Assembly (NCBI RefSeq): GCF_004193775.1 | Contig: NC_041021.1 | Span: forward strand, 24,272,632-24,336,631 | Direction of reading: 5' to 3' | Origin: Glycine soja | Lineage: Eukaryota > Streptophyta > Magnoliopsida > Fabales > Fabaceae | DNA length: 64,000 nucleotides | Shown here: in pieces, positions 55,587 through 64,000 of the stretch | Position numbering within the stretch: the first letter of the stretch is position 1 | Layout of the letters: each line of letters opens with the position of its first letter | Made by a program: the position numbers and the translations under genes | The notes under the pieces: model-generated | Database searches by the model: none | Told to the model about the DNA's origin: nothing | Seen by the model: only the letters and a program-made list of their open reading frames with translations

Positions 55587-57049
55587 CTAAGCGTAGTATC
55601 GCTTGACAACATCATAGTTCACAGGGAAAGGTAGCTCCTCGCCATCCATGTTGGTAAGCACCAGGGACCCTCCGAAAAAAGCCCTTTTCACAACTAAAGG
55701 TCCTTCGTAGTTTGGGGCCCACTTCCCTCGATTATCTTTAATAGCGTAGGACATCTTTTTTAGCTCAAGTTCCCCCTCATGGAACTTGCGCAAGCGCACC
55801 TTCTTGTCAAACGCATTCTTCATTCTATGTTGATACAGGCGCCCATGGCTCATGACCGTCAAGCGCTTACCTTCAATAAGATTGAGTTGGTCGTAGCGTG
55901 TTTGAGCCCATTCTGATTCTTCTAAGCCTGATTCTGCTAGTATCCTCTGGGAAGGGATCTCTACTTCAAATGGGAGTACCGCTTCCGTTCCATAAACCAA
56001 GGAATACGGTGTTGCCCCAGTAGAAGTTCGTACCAAAGTTCGGTATCCATGTAGGGCAAAAGGTAACATCTCATGCCAATCTTTGTATGATACTGTCATC
56101 TTCTGAATAATTTTCTTAATATTCTTATAGGATGCTTCCACGGCTCCGTTCATCTTTGGTCGGTAGGGCGTGGAATTGTGATGCCGGATTTTGAAATCCG
56201 TTCACATTTCCTGCATCATCTTGTTATTCAGATTGGTGCCATTGTCAGTAATGATCTTCCTAGGGTGTCCGCACTGACAAATCAGCTCCCTCTTTATGAA
56301 TCTGACCACTACACTCCTCGTGACATTGGTGTAGGAAGCCGCTTCGATCCATTTGGTGAAATAATCTATTGCCACGAGAATGAAGCGATGACCGATCGAA
56401 GCCTTGGGTTCGATGGCCCCTATGACATCTATCCCCCACATGGAAAAAGGCCAAGGGGCGGACATGACATTCAAAGGATGTGGCGGAGCATTGACATTGT
56501 CTGCGAACGCTTGACATTTATGGCATTTCCTTACATGGATGCAGCAATCACTTTCCATGGTGAGCCAGTAATAACCTGCTCTCAGGATCTTCCTAGCCAT
56601 AGCATGCCCATTGGCGTGCGTTCCAAACGAACCCTTGTGGACTTCCTCGATCATGTGGTTCGCCTCTTTGGCATCCACGTATCACAGGAGAGTCATGTCA
56701 TGGTTTCTTTTATATAGTATGCTCCCGCTCATGAAGAAACCAGCCGCCAATCTCCTTAATGTCCTTTTATCATTGTCGGAAGCCCCCGGTGGGTATTCTT
56801 TGCTTTCAACGAATCGCTCGATATCGAAATACAAAGGCTTACCATCTCGTTCCTCTTCCACCTGACAACAATGCGCGGGTCTGCCACGACACCAGAACTC
56901 AATGTATGGTAGGTCCCCGTGCGGTGTTAGCTGGAACATGGACGCCAAAGTAGCAAGCGTATCTGCCATTTGATTTTCCTCCCGGGGAACGTGATGGAAG
57001 GAGATCTCATCAAAGGAATCAGCCAACTCCTTGATATAGGCTTTGTAGG
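55587..57049 (-). pseudogene. pol: RNase H and integrase of Ogre C
   Basis: Read from 57049 downward: the archaeal-type RNase H end (HHVPREENQMADTLATLASM, the catalytic Asp kept, unlike B), a linker, the zinc site (HEVHKGSFGTH-type text, CHKCQAF), integrase core WGIDVIGAIEP, ITDNGTNLNN and NGAVEASYKNI, and a C-terminal part ending VVKRYYA (stop 55587). Only two stops are seen: 56679-56681 (TGA where B has CGA) and one after QEM near 56201. The upstream pol is cut by LTR E at 57050. Confidence 0.9.
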
Positions 57050-58576
57050 TGTCATACCCTAATTTCGTTCGGGGACCATCTGTTGTTGGGATGCGACCCT
57101 CGTTTGACCACTTTGAGGTACTTGGCACCCATCGTTAGGCAATTCGTGAAGTTCCGTGACATGCCGGAAGTCAAAAGAAAGCATTGTAGCACAATCCGTG
57201 AAGTTCCGTGACATGCCGGAAATTAAAAGGAAGTGTTAGTGCATAATCTGTAAAGTTCCATAACGTTCCGGAAGGCAAAAAAAGGGATGATTACGTAATC
57301 CCTACGGTTTCGTAACATTACGGAAAGAAAACAAGCATTGTTACGAAATTCATAAAGTTTCGTAAAGTTACGGAAAAAAAATTACCAAAAAGAGCAAGGG
57401 GTGTATTTAGTAAAAATGGGGGTGCAAATAGCAACCAGGCCCACTTGGGCCTTCCAAAAAATTCCTCCAGAAGGCGGTTGCTTCTGGAGGAAGCAACCTA
57501 GCTCGCCTAGGCGAGCTGGGTGGCATGCTTCTCCCCCATTTTCCTATAAATAGGGGGAGAAGTGAAGGGAAAAAATATTCAGCCCTCCTGGTAATTCGAG
57601 AATCACTTGAAATTAGTGAAAAAAATTGTTTCCGTGAAGAAAATCCAAGCCGAGGCGCTTCCGTAACGTTTCTGTGGGCGATTTCGCGAAGATTTTCAAC
57701 CGTTCTTCGACGTTATTCGTTCGTTCTTCGGTCTTCAACCGATAAGTTCCCGAAATCGAACTTTTCAATTCATTCTATGTACCCTTAGTGGTCCTCATTT
57801 GTTTTCGCGTGCTTTTATTTTCATTTCATTTACTTTCCGTACCCCCTTTTGACGTGCTTTAGCCATTTACTTAAGTCATTTTCTCGCCTAATCAAAAAAT
57901 AAAATAAATTTCCACCGATCGTTTGAATTATAATATCCGTTAATTTCTGTTAAAATGAAATCCGACCATTCGGTCATGCCGTAACCACGTTGGAAACCAA
58001 AAAGAGGTAAAATAATAATATAATAATCAAAAATATCTTTTAGTAAAATGAACCAAAAAAAATCAATCGGACATTTCTCTTTGGGATTTTTCTTTCTTAA
58101 TCGAATCAACTAAAAATCAAAGTGAAACTAAGGCTAAAATGAATTCATAAACCAAACTTTTGTCAACGCCTAAAAAAGCTATTTTAAAGGTCCAACACCT
58201 TGAAATGGTCTTTTCCGCTTTTATTGGTTAAGTGTAGATTTCTAAAGGCCTAAAACCAACATGTAACTTTATTACCTCTTTCAAAAAATAAAGAGATCAT
58301 TAATTGTCCAATGCCTTAATGTCTTCTCTCTTTTCAAAAGAATTGAAAGTTTGTTTAATGGTCCAACGCCTTAAATGACCTTTCATTCAATAAAAACATA
58401 TCTTGCAAAAAAGGATAAAAACAACTTAACCAAACACTTTGTTCACAAAGAACTACGTAGGTCTGATTTCCTTATCACAATTGAGGAATACGTAGGAGCA
58501 AGGGAAACACCCTCGTCGACCGCAAAAAGATAAAAAATATAAAAAGTACAAAAATAAATAAAGACGTAAAAGGGAA
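57050..58576 (+). repeat. Ogre LTR E, 5' part, inserted in C and split by D
   Basis: Starts TGTCATACCC at 57050 after GTAGG, which is probably its left target duplication. Palindromes: CCTCCAGAAG/CTTCTGGAGG (57464-57490), GTTGCTTC/GAAGCAAC (57477-57497), AGCTCGCC/GGCGAGCT (57500-57517). TATA box 57545-57552. The CTACGTAG hairpin lies at about 58451-58495. It runs to 58576 (AAAAGGGAA), where D begins; its remainder must lie beyond the window. Confidence 0.85.
57545..57552 (+). promoter_or_regulatory. TATA box of LTR E
   Basis: TATAAATA, 28 bp after the perfect AGCTCGCC/GGCGAGCT palindrome. Confidence 0.65.
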
Positions 58577-58994
58577 TGTCATACCCTAATTTCGTCCGGG
58601 AACCTTTGCTCGATGACATGCGACCATTCTTTGGTCCTTGTGAGGTGCTTGGCACCCATCATTAGGCAATTTATGAAATTCCAGGACATGCCGAAAAACC
58701 AAAAAAAATATTGATGCACAATCCGTAAGTTTCCGTGACACACCGGAAATCAAAAGGAAGCATCGTTGCATAATTAAGTGAGGTTCCGTAACATTCCGTA
58801 AGTCAAAAAGGGGATGATTATGTAATCCGCAAGGTTCCGTAACATTACGGAAAGAAAACAAGTATCGTTACGAAATTCGTAAGTTTCCGTAACTTTACGA
58901 AAAAAGAATCACCAAAAAAACAGCAGAGGGGGTGTATTTAGTAAAAATGGGGGTGCAAATAGCACCCAGGCCCACTTGGGCCCTCCAGAAGATT

Positions 58995-59067
58995 CCTCCA
59001 GAAGGCGGTTGCTTCTGGAGGAAGCAACCCTGCTCGCCTGGGCGAGCTGAGCTCGCCTGGGCGAGCT
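58995..59067 (+). promoter_or_regulatory. Palindrome cluster upstream of the D TATA box
   Basis: CCTCCAGAAG (58995-59004) pairs with CTTCTGGAGG (59012-59021). GTTGCTTC (59008-59015) pairs with GAAGCAAC (59021-59028) and shares bases with the first. AGCTCGCC/GGCGAGCT is perfect at 59050-59067 with a second near-copy at 59032-59047. They may be protein sites or alternative hairpins. Confidence 0.6.
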
Positions 59068-59094
59068 GGGCGGCAACCACCTCCCCTATTTTGC

Positions 59095-59102
59095 TATAAA
59101 TA
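59095..59102 (+). promoter_or_regulatory. TATA box of the D 5' LTR
   Basis: TATAAATA in TTGCTATAAATAGGGGAGG, 28 bp behind the doubled palindrome. Confidence 0.7.
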
Positions 59103-60522
59103 GGGGAGGAAATGAAGAAGGAAGAGATCCCAGCCCCTTAGGCACTTCTCTCTCTTTGGAATTTGCTTGGAAAAATTGTTTCCGTGAAGAAAATCTAAGC
59201 CGAGGCGCTTCCGAAACGTTTCCGTAACGTTTTCCGTGAGGAATCTCGCAAAGGTTTGAACCGTTCTTCGACGTTCTTCATTCGTTCTTCATCGTTCTTC
59301 GATCTTCAACGGGTAAGTACCTCGAACCAAGCTTTTCGATTCATTCTATGCACCCGTAGTGGTCCACATTGTGTTTCGTGCATTTTTATTCTCGTTTTGT
59401 TTACTTTTTATACCCCCTGTTGACGTGCTTAAGCCATTTTACTTAAGTCGTTTCTCGCTTAACTTAAAAATAAAATAAATTTCCACCGAACGTTTGAATT
59501 GTATTATCCATTAACTTTGGTTAAAATAAATTCCGACCGTTCGGTCGTGCCGTAACCACGTTGGAAATCAAAAAGAGGTAAAAAATAATATAATAATCAA
59601 AAAGACATCTTTTAGTAGAATAAAGCGGAAAATCAATCGGACGTTTTCTCTTTGGGATTTCTCATTCTTAATCGAATTGATTAATAACTAAAGTGAAACT
59701 AAGGCTAAAATCAACTCGCCTAGTCAAGCTCGTCCACAAAAATAGGCTTTTGAAGTTCGTCATTTCATTTTCTCACTAAGTAAAATGGATCATTTTTAAG
59801 GTCCAACGCCTTAAAATGATCACCACTTGAGCAAAAAAGAATCACTTGATAAGAAAGAACTACGTAGGTCTGAGTTCCTCATTGAGGATACGTAGGAGCA
59901 AAAGCCCCGCTTTTGTCGACCACCCCAAGAGATCGTTAATGGTCCAATGCCTTAACGTTTCTCTCCTTTCAAAAACAAGAAATCGTTAATGGTCCAACGC
60001 CTTAACGTTTCTCCCCTTTCAAAATCAAAAGACCGTTTAATGGTTCAACACCTTAAATGACCTTTTGTTCAATAAAAACATATTTTACAAAAAAAAAGAC
60101 AAAAACAACTTAACCAAACACTTTGTTCCAAAAGAACTACGTAGGTCTGATTTTCTCATCCCAAATTGAGGAATACGTAGGAGCAAAGGGAAACACCCTT
60201 GTCGACCACAAAAAAGAAAAATATAAAAAGGGTATAAAGGATACAAGAACATAAAAGGAACATAAAAATCAAAGTCATGTTTGCACATTCGATTAAAGGC
60301 TGCCGTCCCTTGGGACGGGCGTGTGGGGTGCTAATACCTTCCCCGTGCGTAAATACAACTCCCGAACCTTTCACTTAAAAATTCGTAGATCGCGTCTTTT
60401 CCGGTTTTTCCGACGTTTTCCTCAAATAAACGTTGGTGGCGACTCCGCGCGTATTCCTTTTGTGGAACACGCATCCCGCGAGTCTCGCGTCGCCCTCCCG
60501 CCGAAGGGTAGGTTGCGACAGT

Positions 60523-60540
60523 TGGCGACTCCACTGGGGA
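60523..60540 (+). other. Primer binding site, tRNA-Arg type (D)
   Basis: TGGCGACTCCACTGGGGA, two bases behind the LTR; it fits the tRNA-Arg 3' end used by Ogre elements and is the least changed of the three copies. Confidence 0.85.
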
Positions 60541-61393
60541 CTGTTTTTTAGAGAGTTAGGCCATTTAATCTTGTGCAATGTTTTATCATGACTTTCTCCT
60601 TTGTTGGTTTCCCTTTATTTGTTTTATGTTCTTGTGTATATAAACTATTTGTTGCTTTTAGTGTGTTTTAGAATGTATGCATGAGGTAAATATTTATTCA
60701 TTTGATGCACACAAACACTAACACTATTTGCACACACTGTGAGTGAAAAAGGGCCCTATACCCGGGTTCATGGGAACATAAGGAGTGGAGGTGAATCTGT
60801 GATCATGCTAGGTCTCCGACTTGCTTGATTACAGTGAACCCTCATCTAGAGCTTTTCTCTTTGAAAACTTATTGTTGCTAGTAGTCCCTACTGCTGCAAT
60901 ATGTTCTTCAAAGGGGATGATACCTCTAGAAACCATCAAGAGAGATATGACTACCTTGGGGATTATTGCTACAAGCCTAGTTAGTTCTCTCCCTTATAGG
61001 TCCCTTAAATAGGGGCACGAAGCAAACACGCTGCGTGCCATTTTTCACACTGCCATGCATGAGTATCATATACCCTTTTGCTTATGTTCGGTAAATATTG
61101 TCATACTGTGCACATTCCCGCATTGTGTCTTTTGCATAGGCATTGCATATGGGTTCTGTCTTGATCCCTACTTTAGCAAACCAACGAAGGGTCCGTGTCA
61201 CCGTTTTAAATACATACGTTGGGGCACTTTGCTACCCCTAGACGTTGTATCTAAGAAGGAGACAGTTTCTCGAGCTCCCGTATTCGTAAATTGCATCTGT
61301 GTCATATGCATTTCTTCATGCATTCATCCATTCCACCCATGATAGATGTCGGAGTTTTGATTCGCCCTAGATTTTATTTCACTTTAGTAAAAC
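60541..61393 (+). other. Leader of Ogre D
   Basis: Matches the B leader (33848-34641). D keeps about 60 bp (GTGAGTGAAAAAGGGCCC region, about 60739-60782) that B lacks. Small frames are not conserved. It ends with AAAACATGGGATC at the ORF1 start. Confidence 0.7.
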
Positions 61394-63268
61394 ATGGGAT
61401 CAAGTCAAAAGCCTTCGCTTAAAAAGAGGTTTTATCAAGTCAAAATCAAGAGCTTAGAGGTCACTAGTTTACGAGAGTTGGGGCAATTAATGGGTCAACT
61501 TCAACGGCAAGCCTTCCGCAAGACTTACGGAAAGATCTTAGAGTTGACCATAGCAGAGGTGTCCATAGAAGCCATTGCATCACTTACCCAATACTACGAC
61601 CAGCCTTTGAGATGCTTCACATTCGGGGACTTCCAATTAGTACCAACCATTGAAGAATTTGAGGAAATTCTAGGATGTCCTCTCGGGGGAAGAAAGCCAT
61701 ATCTTTCCTCCGGGTGTCTCCCCTCTTTGAGCAGAATTGCAACTGTGGTCAAGGGTTCAGCAAGAGGTTTGGACCGCATAAAACAAACTCGGAACGGCAT
61801 AGCGGGCCTACCACAGAAGTACCTAGAAGACAAGGCGAGGGGTATGGCCAATCAAGGAGACTGGGTCCCGTTTATGGATGTGTTAGCTTTGCTAATTTTT
61901 GGGGTCGTCCTCTTTCCAAACGTGGATGGTTTGATAGACCTAGCAGCAATCGACGCTTTCCTTGCCTACCACCATAGCAAGGAAAGTCCGGTGGTAGCTG
62001 TCTTGGCAGATCTATTTGACACATTGGACCGAAGGTGCGAGAAGAGTAGCGCACGGATCATCTGTTGCTTACCCGCCCTCTGTGTTTGGTTGGTTTCACA
62101 CTTGTTCCAACAAGACACAAGACATCCATGTCCGCTCCTGAGCCATCGCTCGTGTACTGAAAAGAGGAGAATGGATTGGGACCAGCTCTTGGCCGGGATA
62201 GGAGGTAAAACAATCAGTTGGTTCCCCCGATGGAAGGAAGGAAAAGAAGGAGTCCTTTTCTCATGTGGAAGGTACCCAAACATTCCGCTGGTAGGAACGA
62301 GGGGTTGTATTAATTACAATCCCACGCTCGCTATAAGACAACTAGGGTACCCCATGAGGGGAGCACCAACGGAAGAAAGCATGTCTCCTTTCCTTGTGAG
62401 GGATCTCGGCGCACAAAATTCCAAGACTATACAAAGAATCCATAAGGCATGGGAAACCCCGTTAAGGAAAGATCAAGAGCTTAGAGGCATTCGTAATGGC
62501 ATCATTGGTGGGTACCACGAATGGCTGAAAGTTCGCATACGAGGTTTAGATTGGCTCGCCAAGTTAAAAGTCGTCAGCGAAGAGAATTTTGAAGCACCGG
62601 AAGAGGACGAAGAAGTCCAAGCTCTCAAGAGCGAGTTAGGAAAGGCAAAACTCGCCAAGGAGAAGTTCAAGTTGGCTGCTACACACGTTCGGAAGGAGTG
62701 TGCCGGGTTACGGGAAGAGAATGCAATTACCGCAAGAGCCCTTGAACAAGAGACCAAGAGGGCTCGCAAGGAAGAGTATGGCCGGAACAAATTTCGCGGA
62801 GCTCTATGGGGTAGCAATAGTGAACTCAAGTTGCGAAGGGAAGAAAGAGACCAGTCGCGAGCACATAGCATGGTTCTGAAAGAAGGGTTGATTGCTTGTT
62901 CAAGGTCCAAAAGAAGCTTGTCTCAGCGTTTATGCGAGACAGAGACCAACATGTTAGCTATCATCGCCAAGTACCAAGAAGAGTTAGGTCTAGCCACGGC
63001 CCACGAGCATAGAATCGCGGATGAGTATGCTCAAGTGTATGCGGAAAAAGAGGCTAGAGGAAGGGTGATCGACTCTTTACACCAAGAGGCAACCATGTGG
63101 ATGGATCGGTTTGCTCTTACCTTGAACGGGAGTCAAGAACTTCCCCGATTGTTAGCCAAGGCCAAGGCGATGGCAGACACCTACTCCGCCCCCGAAGAGA
63201 TTCATGGGCTTATCGGCTATTGTCAGCATATGATAGACTTAATGGCCCACATAATTAGAAATCGTTAG
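61394..63268 (+). CDS. ORF1 protein of Ogre D, intact
   Basis: 624 codons with no interruption; the ATG in AAAACATGGG is the first in frame and is conserved in B. Residues 1-340 look globular: RFYQVKIKSLEVTSL, SLTQYYDQPLRCFTFGDFQL (64-83) and EEFEEILGCPLGGRKPYL form the core; WFPRWKEG and RGCINYNPTLAIRQLGYP come later. About 400-560 is a charged coiled coil (EEDEEVQALKSELGKAK, ERDQSRAHSMVLKEG). It lies between the primer site and gag, the position of Ogre ORF1. The core resembles a plant domain of unknown function (DUF7745, from memory). The role is unknown; particle or RNA binding is a guess. B has a dead copy, A lacks it. The only intact long retrotransposon gene of this family in the window. 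Confidence 0.88.
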   Translation: MGSSQKPSLKKRFYQVKIKSLEVTSLRELGQLMGQLQRQAFRKTYGKILELTIAEVSIEAIASLTQYYDQPLRCFTFGDFQLVPTIEEFEEILGCPLGGRKPYLSSGCLPSLSRIATVVKGSARGLDRIKQTRNGIAGLPQKYLEDKARGMANQGDWVPFMDVLALLIFGVVLFPNVDGLIDLAAIDAFLAYHHSKESPVVAVLADLFDTLDRRCEKSSARIICCLPALCVWLVSHLFQQDTRHPCPLLSHRSCTEKRRMDWDQLLAGIGGKTISWFPRWKEGKEGVLFSCGRYPNIPLVGTRGCINYNPTLAIRQLGYPMRGAPTEESMSPFLVRDLGAQNSKTIQRIHKAWETPLRKDQELRGIRNGIIGGYHEWLKVRIRGLDWLAKLKVVSEENFEAPEEDEEVQALKSELGKAKLAKEKFKLAATHVRKECAGLREENAITARALEQETKRARKEEYGRNKFRGALWGSNSELKLRREERDQSRAHSMVLKEGLIACSRSKRSLSQRLCETETNMLAIIAKYQEELGLATAHEHRIADEYAQVYAEKEARGRVIDSLHQEATMWMDRFALTLNGSQELPRLLAKAKAMADTYSAPEEIHGLIGYCQHMIDLMAHIIRNR

Positions 63269-64000
63269 GAAACTTGTATGGTCTCTCAGACCTTGACTGG
63301 ATACGACTTCTTTTTTGAAATAAAATGAGTTGGTCCCATGTTTCTACTCCAAAAAGCTTGTGCAAATCAAATCACTCCTACATTTTATCTCTAGCATGCA
63401 TTGTATGTTGGTCTCGTCCTTTGTCACGGGAAGCCGGAAGGTCCATATCACCTTCTTAATTGTACACATGGGGCACTGCGCCCCCAAATGCGCAAGTAAG
63501 AAGAGATAATTTTCCGGGCTCTCGTGTCCGTAAAATGCATTCATATCATGCATCGCATAAGCATCTCTTCATAACATCATAATGGACATATCCTGCATTT
63601 GTCCGTTATCATATTCCAGCCTCACATTTTGCATAAGTCATGGCATCATCATGCATATGCGTTCAACAAACTTTTTGATCTGCAAAATTGCATACCATTT
63701 GTTTTCATGTTTGCTCATCCTTGCGTTTTCCTCTACAAAACAAAAACAAAGAAGGGGGAAGCGTGAAACTTCACACTACATTCTTAGTTGCATGTGTTAG
63801 GCACCATGAGCCAACCATGTTGGGATCATAAACCCATTTCTAAAAAAAACACACAACAACAAAACAAAATAATTGAACATGGTACCTAATGCATGGTTAA
63901 CTAGGAAATGGTGTTTCTTCGGGCATCTCAATTTCATAATTACATTTTCCATGCATAGCTTAAAGTATGCCCGAGTCATTCATCCCTATGAGATGTTGTT
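63269..64000 (+). other. Ogre D segment between ORF1 and gag
   Basis: 63229-63270 and 63540-64000 match A 4297-4340 and 4440-4960 (CATCGCATAAGCATCTCTTC, CCATGTTGGGATCATAAACC, GGTACCTAATGCATGGTTAA). No coding sequence is seen; gag should begin roughly 400-450 bp beyond the window by comparison with A (5366). Confidence 0.7.

Larger units (their letters stand above)
58577..60520 (+). repeat. 5' LTR of Ogre D
   Basis: TGTCATACCC...GGTTGCGACA, 1944 bp, the longest LTR here. The extra length includes a second CTACGTAG hairpin cassette (59850-59890, followed by GCTTTTGTCGACC, like the 3' internal region of A and B) beside the usual one (60138-60182). The promoter palindrome is doubled (59032-59047 and 59050-59067). 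TATA box 59095-59102. Confidence 0.9.
58577..64000 (+). mobile_element. Ogre retrotransposon D, 5' part, inserted in LTR E
   Basis: 5' LTR, primer site, leader and an intact ORF1 are visible; gag and the rest lie beyond the window. The left flank is GGGAA (58572-58576), the likely target duplication. The intact ORF1 makes D the best preserved Ogre in the window, though the LTR is more diverged in sequence from the A/B/E LTRs. Confidence 0.9.

Noticed and set aside
57045..57061. Host gene starting at the left edge of LTR E
   Set aside because: The bases left of 57050 are the inverted RNase H of C, not a host gene.

Overview
This window is plant DNA, almost certainly from a legume and most likely soybean (Glycine) heterochromatin. 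It holds no recognisable host gene. Nearly everything is LTR retrotransposon sequence nested inside other retrotransposons, plus one broken PIF/Harbinger DNA transposon. The species call rests on my recognition of soybean-type repeats (Ogre/Tat LTRs beginning TGTCATACCCTAATTTCG, TAATCGATTA-bearing LTRs, LTRs beginning TGATGCAATCCTACC). No search was run.

Left part (757-23306): composite Ty3/gypsy derivative H, bounded by a 5-bp duplication TGCAT (752-756 and 23307-23311). It consists of three tandem units of about 1.68 kb (truncated LTR + fused gag/RT remnant) and a complete last LTR. The first unit is split by Ogre-like element A (2271-19050, duplication CAGAG). A has lost its ORF1 and recognisable pol and carries large tandem arrays. 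Two solo LTRs of one other family sit inside A in opposite orientations (7516-8498 and 11131-12218), each with its own 5-bp duplication.

Middle (23312-31586): AT-rich DNA with little recognisable content, one LTR with a tRNA-Met-type primer site (26149-27112), and a PIF/Harbinger-like element whose transposase is cut off at the second catalytic Asp.

Right part (31587-64000): an old minus-strand Ogre-like element, C, is the platform. Its pieces are 31587-32001, 48785-51222 and 54992-57049. Ogre B (32002-48784) is full length with two LTRs and inserted into C's 3' tandem repeats. A truncated Athila-type element F (51223-54991) interrupts C. An Ogre LTR E (57050-58576) is inserted in C's RNase H region. 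Ogre D (58577 to the window end) is inserted into that LTR and keeps an intact 624-codon ORF1.

Taken together A-D give the family layout: LTR - tRNA-Arg primer site - ORF1 (globular plus coiled coil) - gag - protease - G-patch-like segment - probable intron - RT - RNase H - archaeal-type RNase H - integrase - an extra downstream ORF (here called ORF4) - long repeat-rich 3' region - polypurine tract - LTR. None of the copies seen is intact over its visible length except D's ORF1. The most interesting signals are the tandem-unit composite H, the ORF4 gene behind integrase, tandem arrays whose units carry covarying hairpins, a hairpin shared by the LTR and the 3' region, and a 64-bp array with a 584-bp higher-order duplication.
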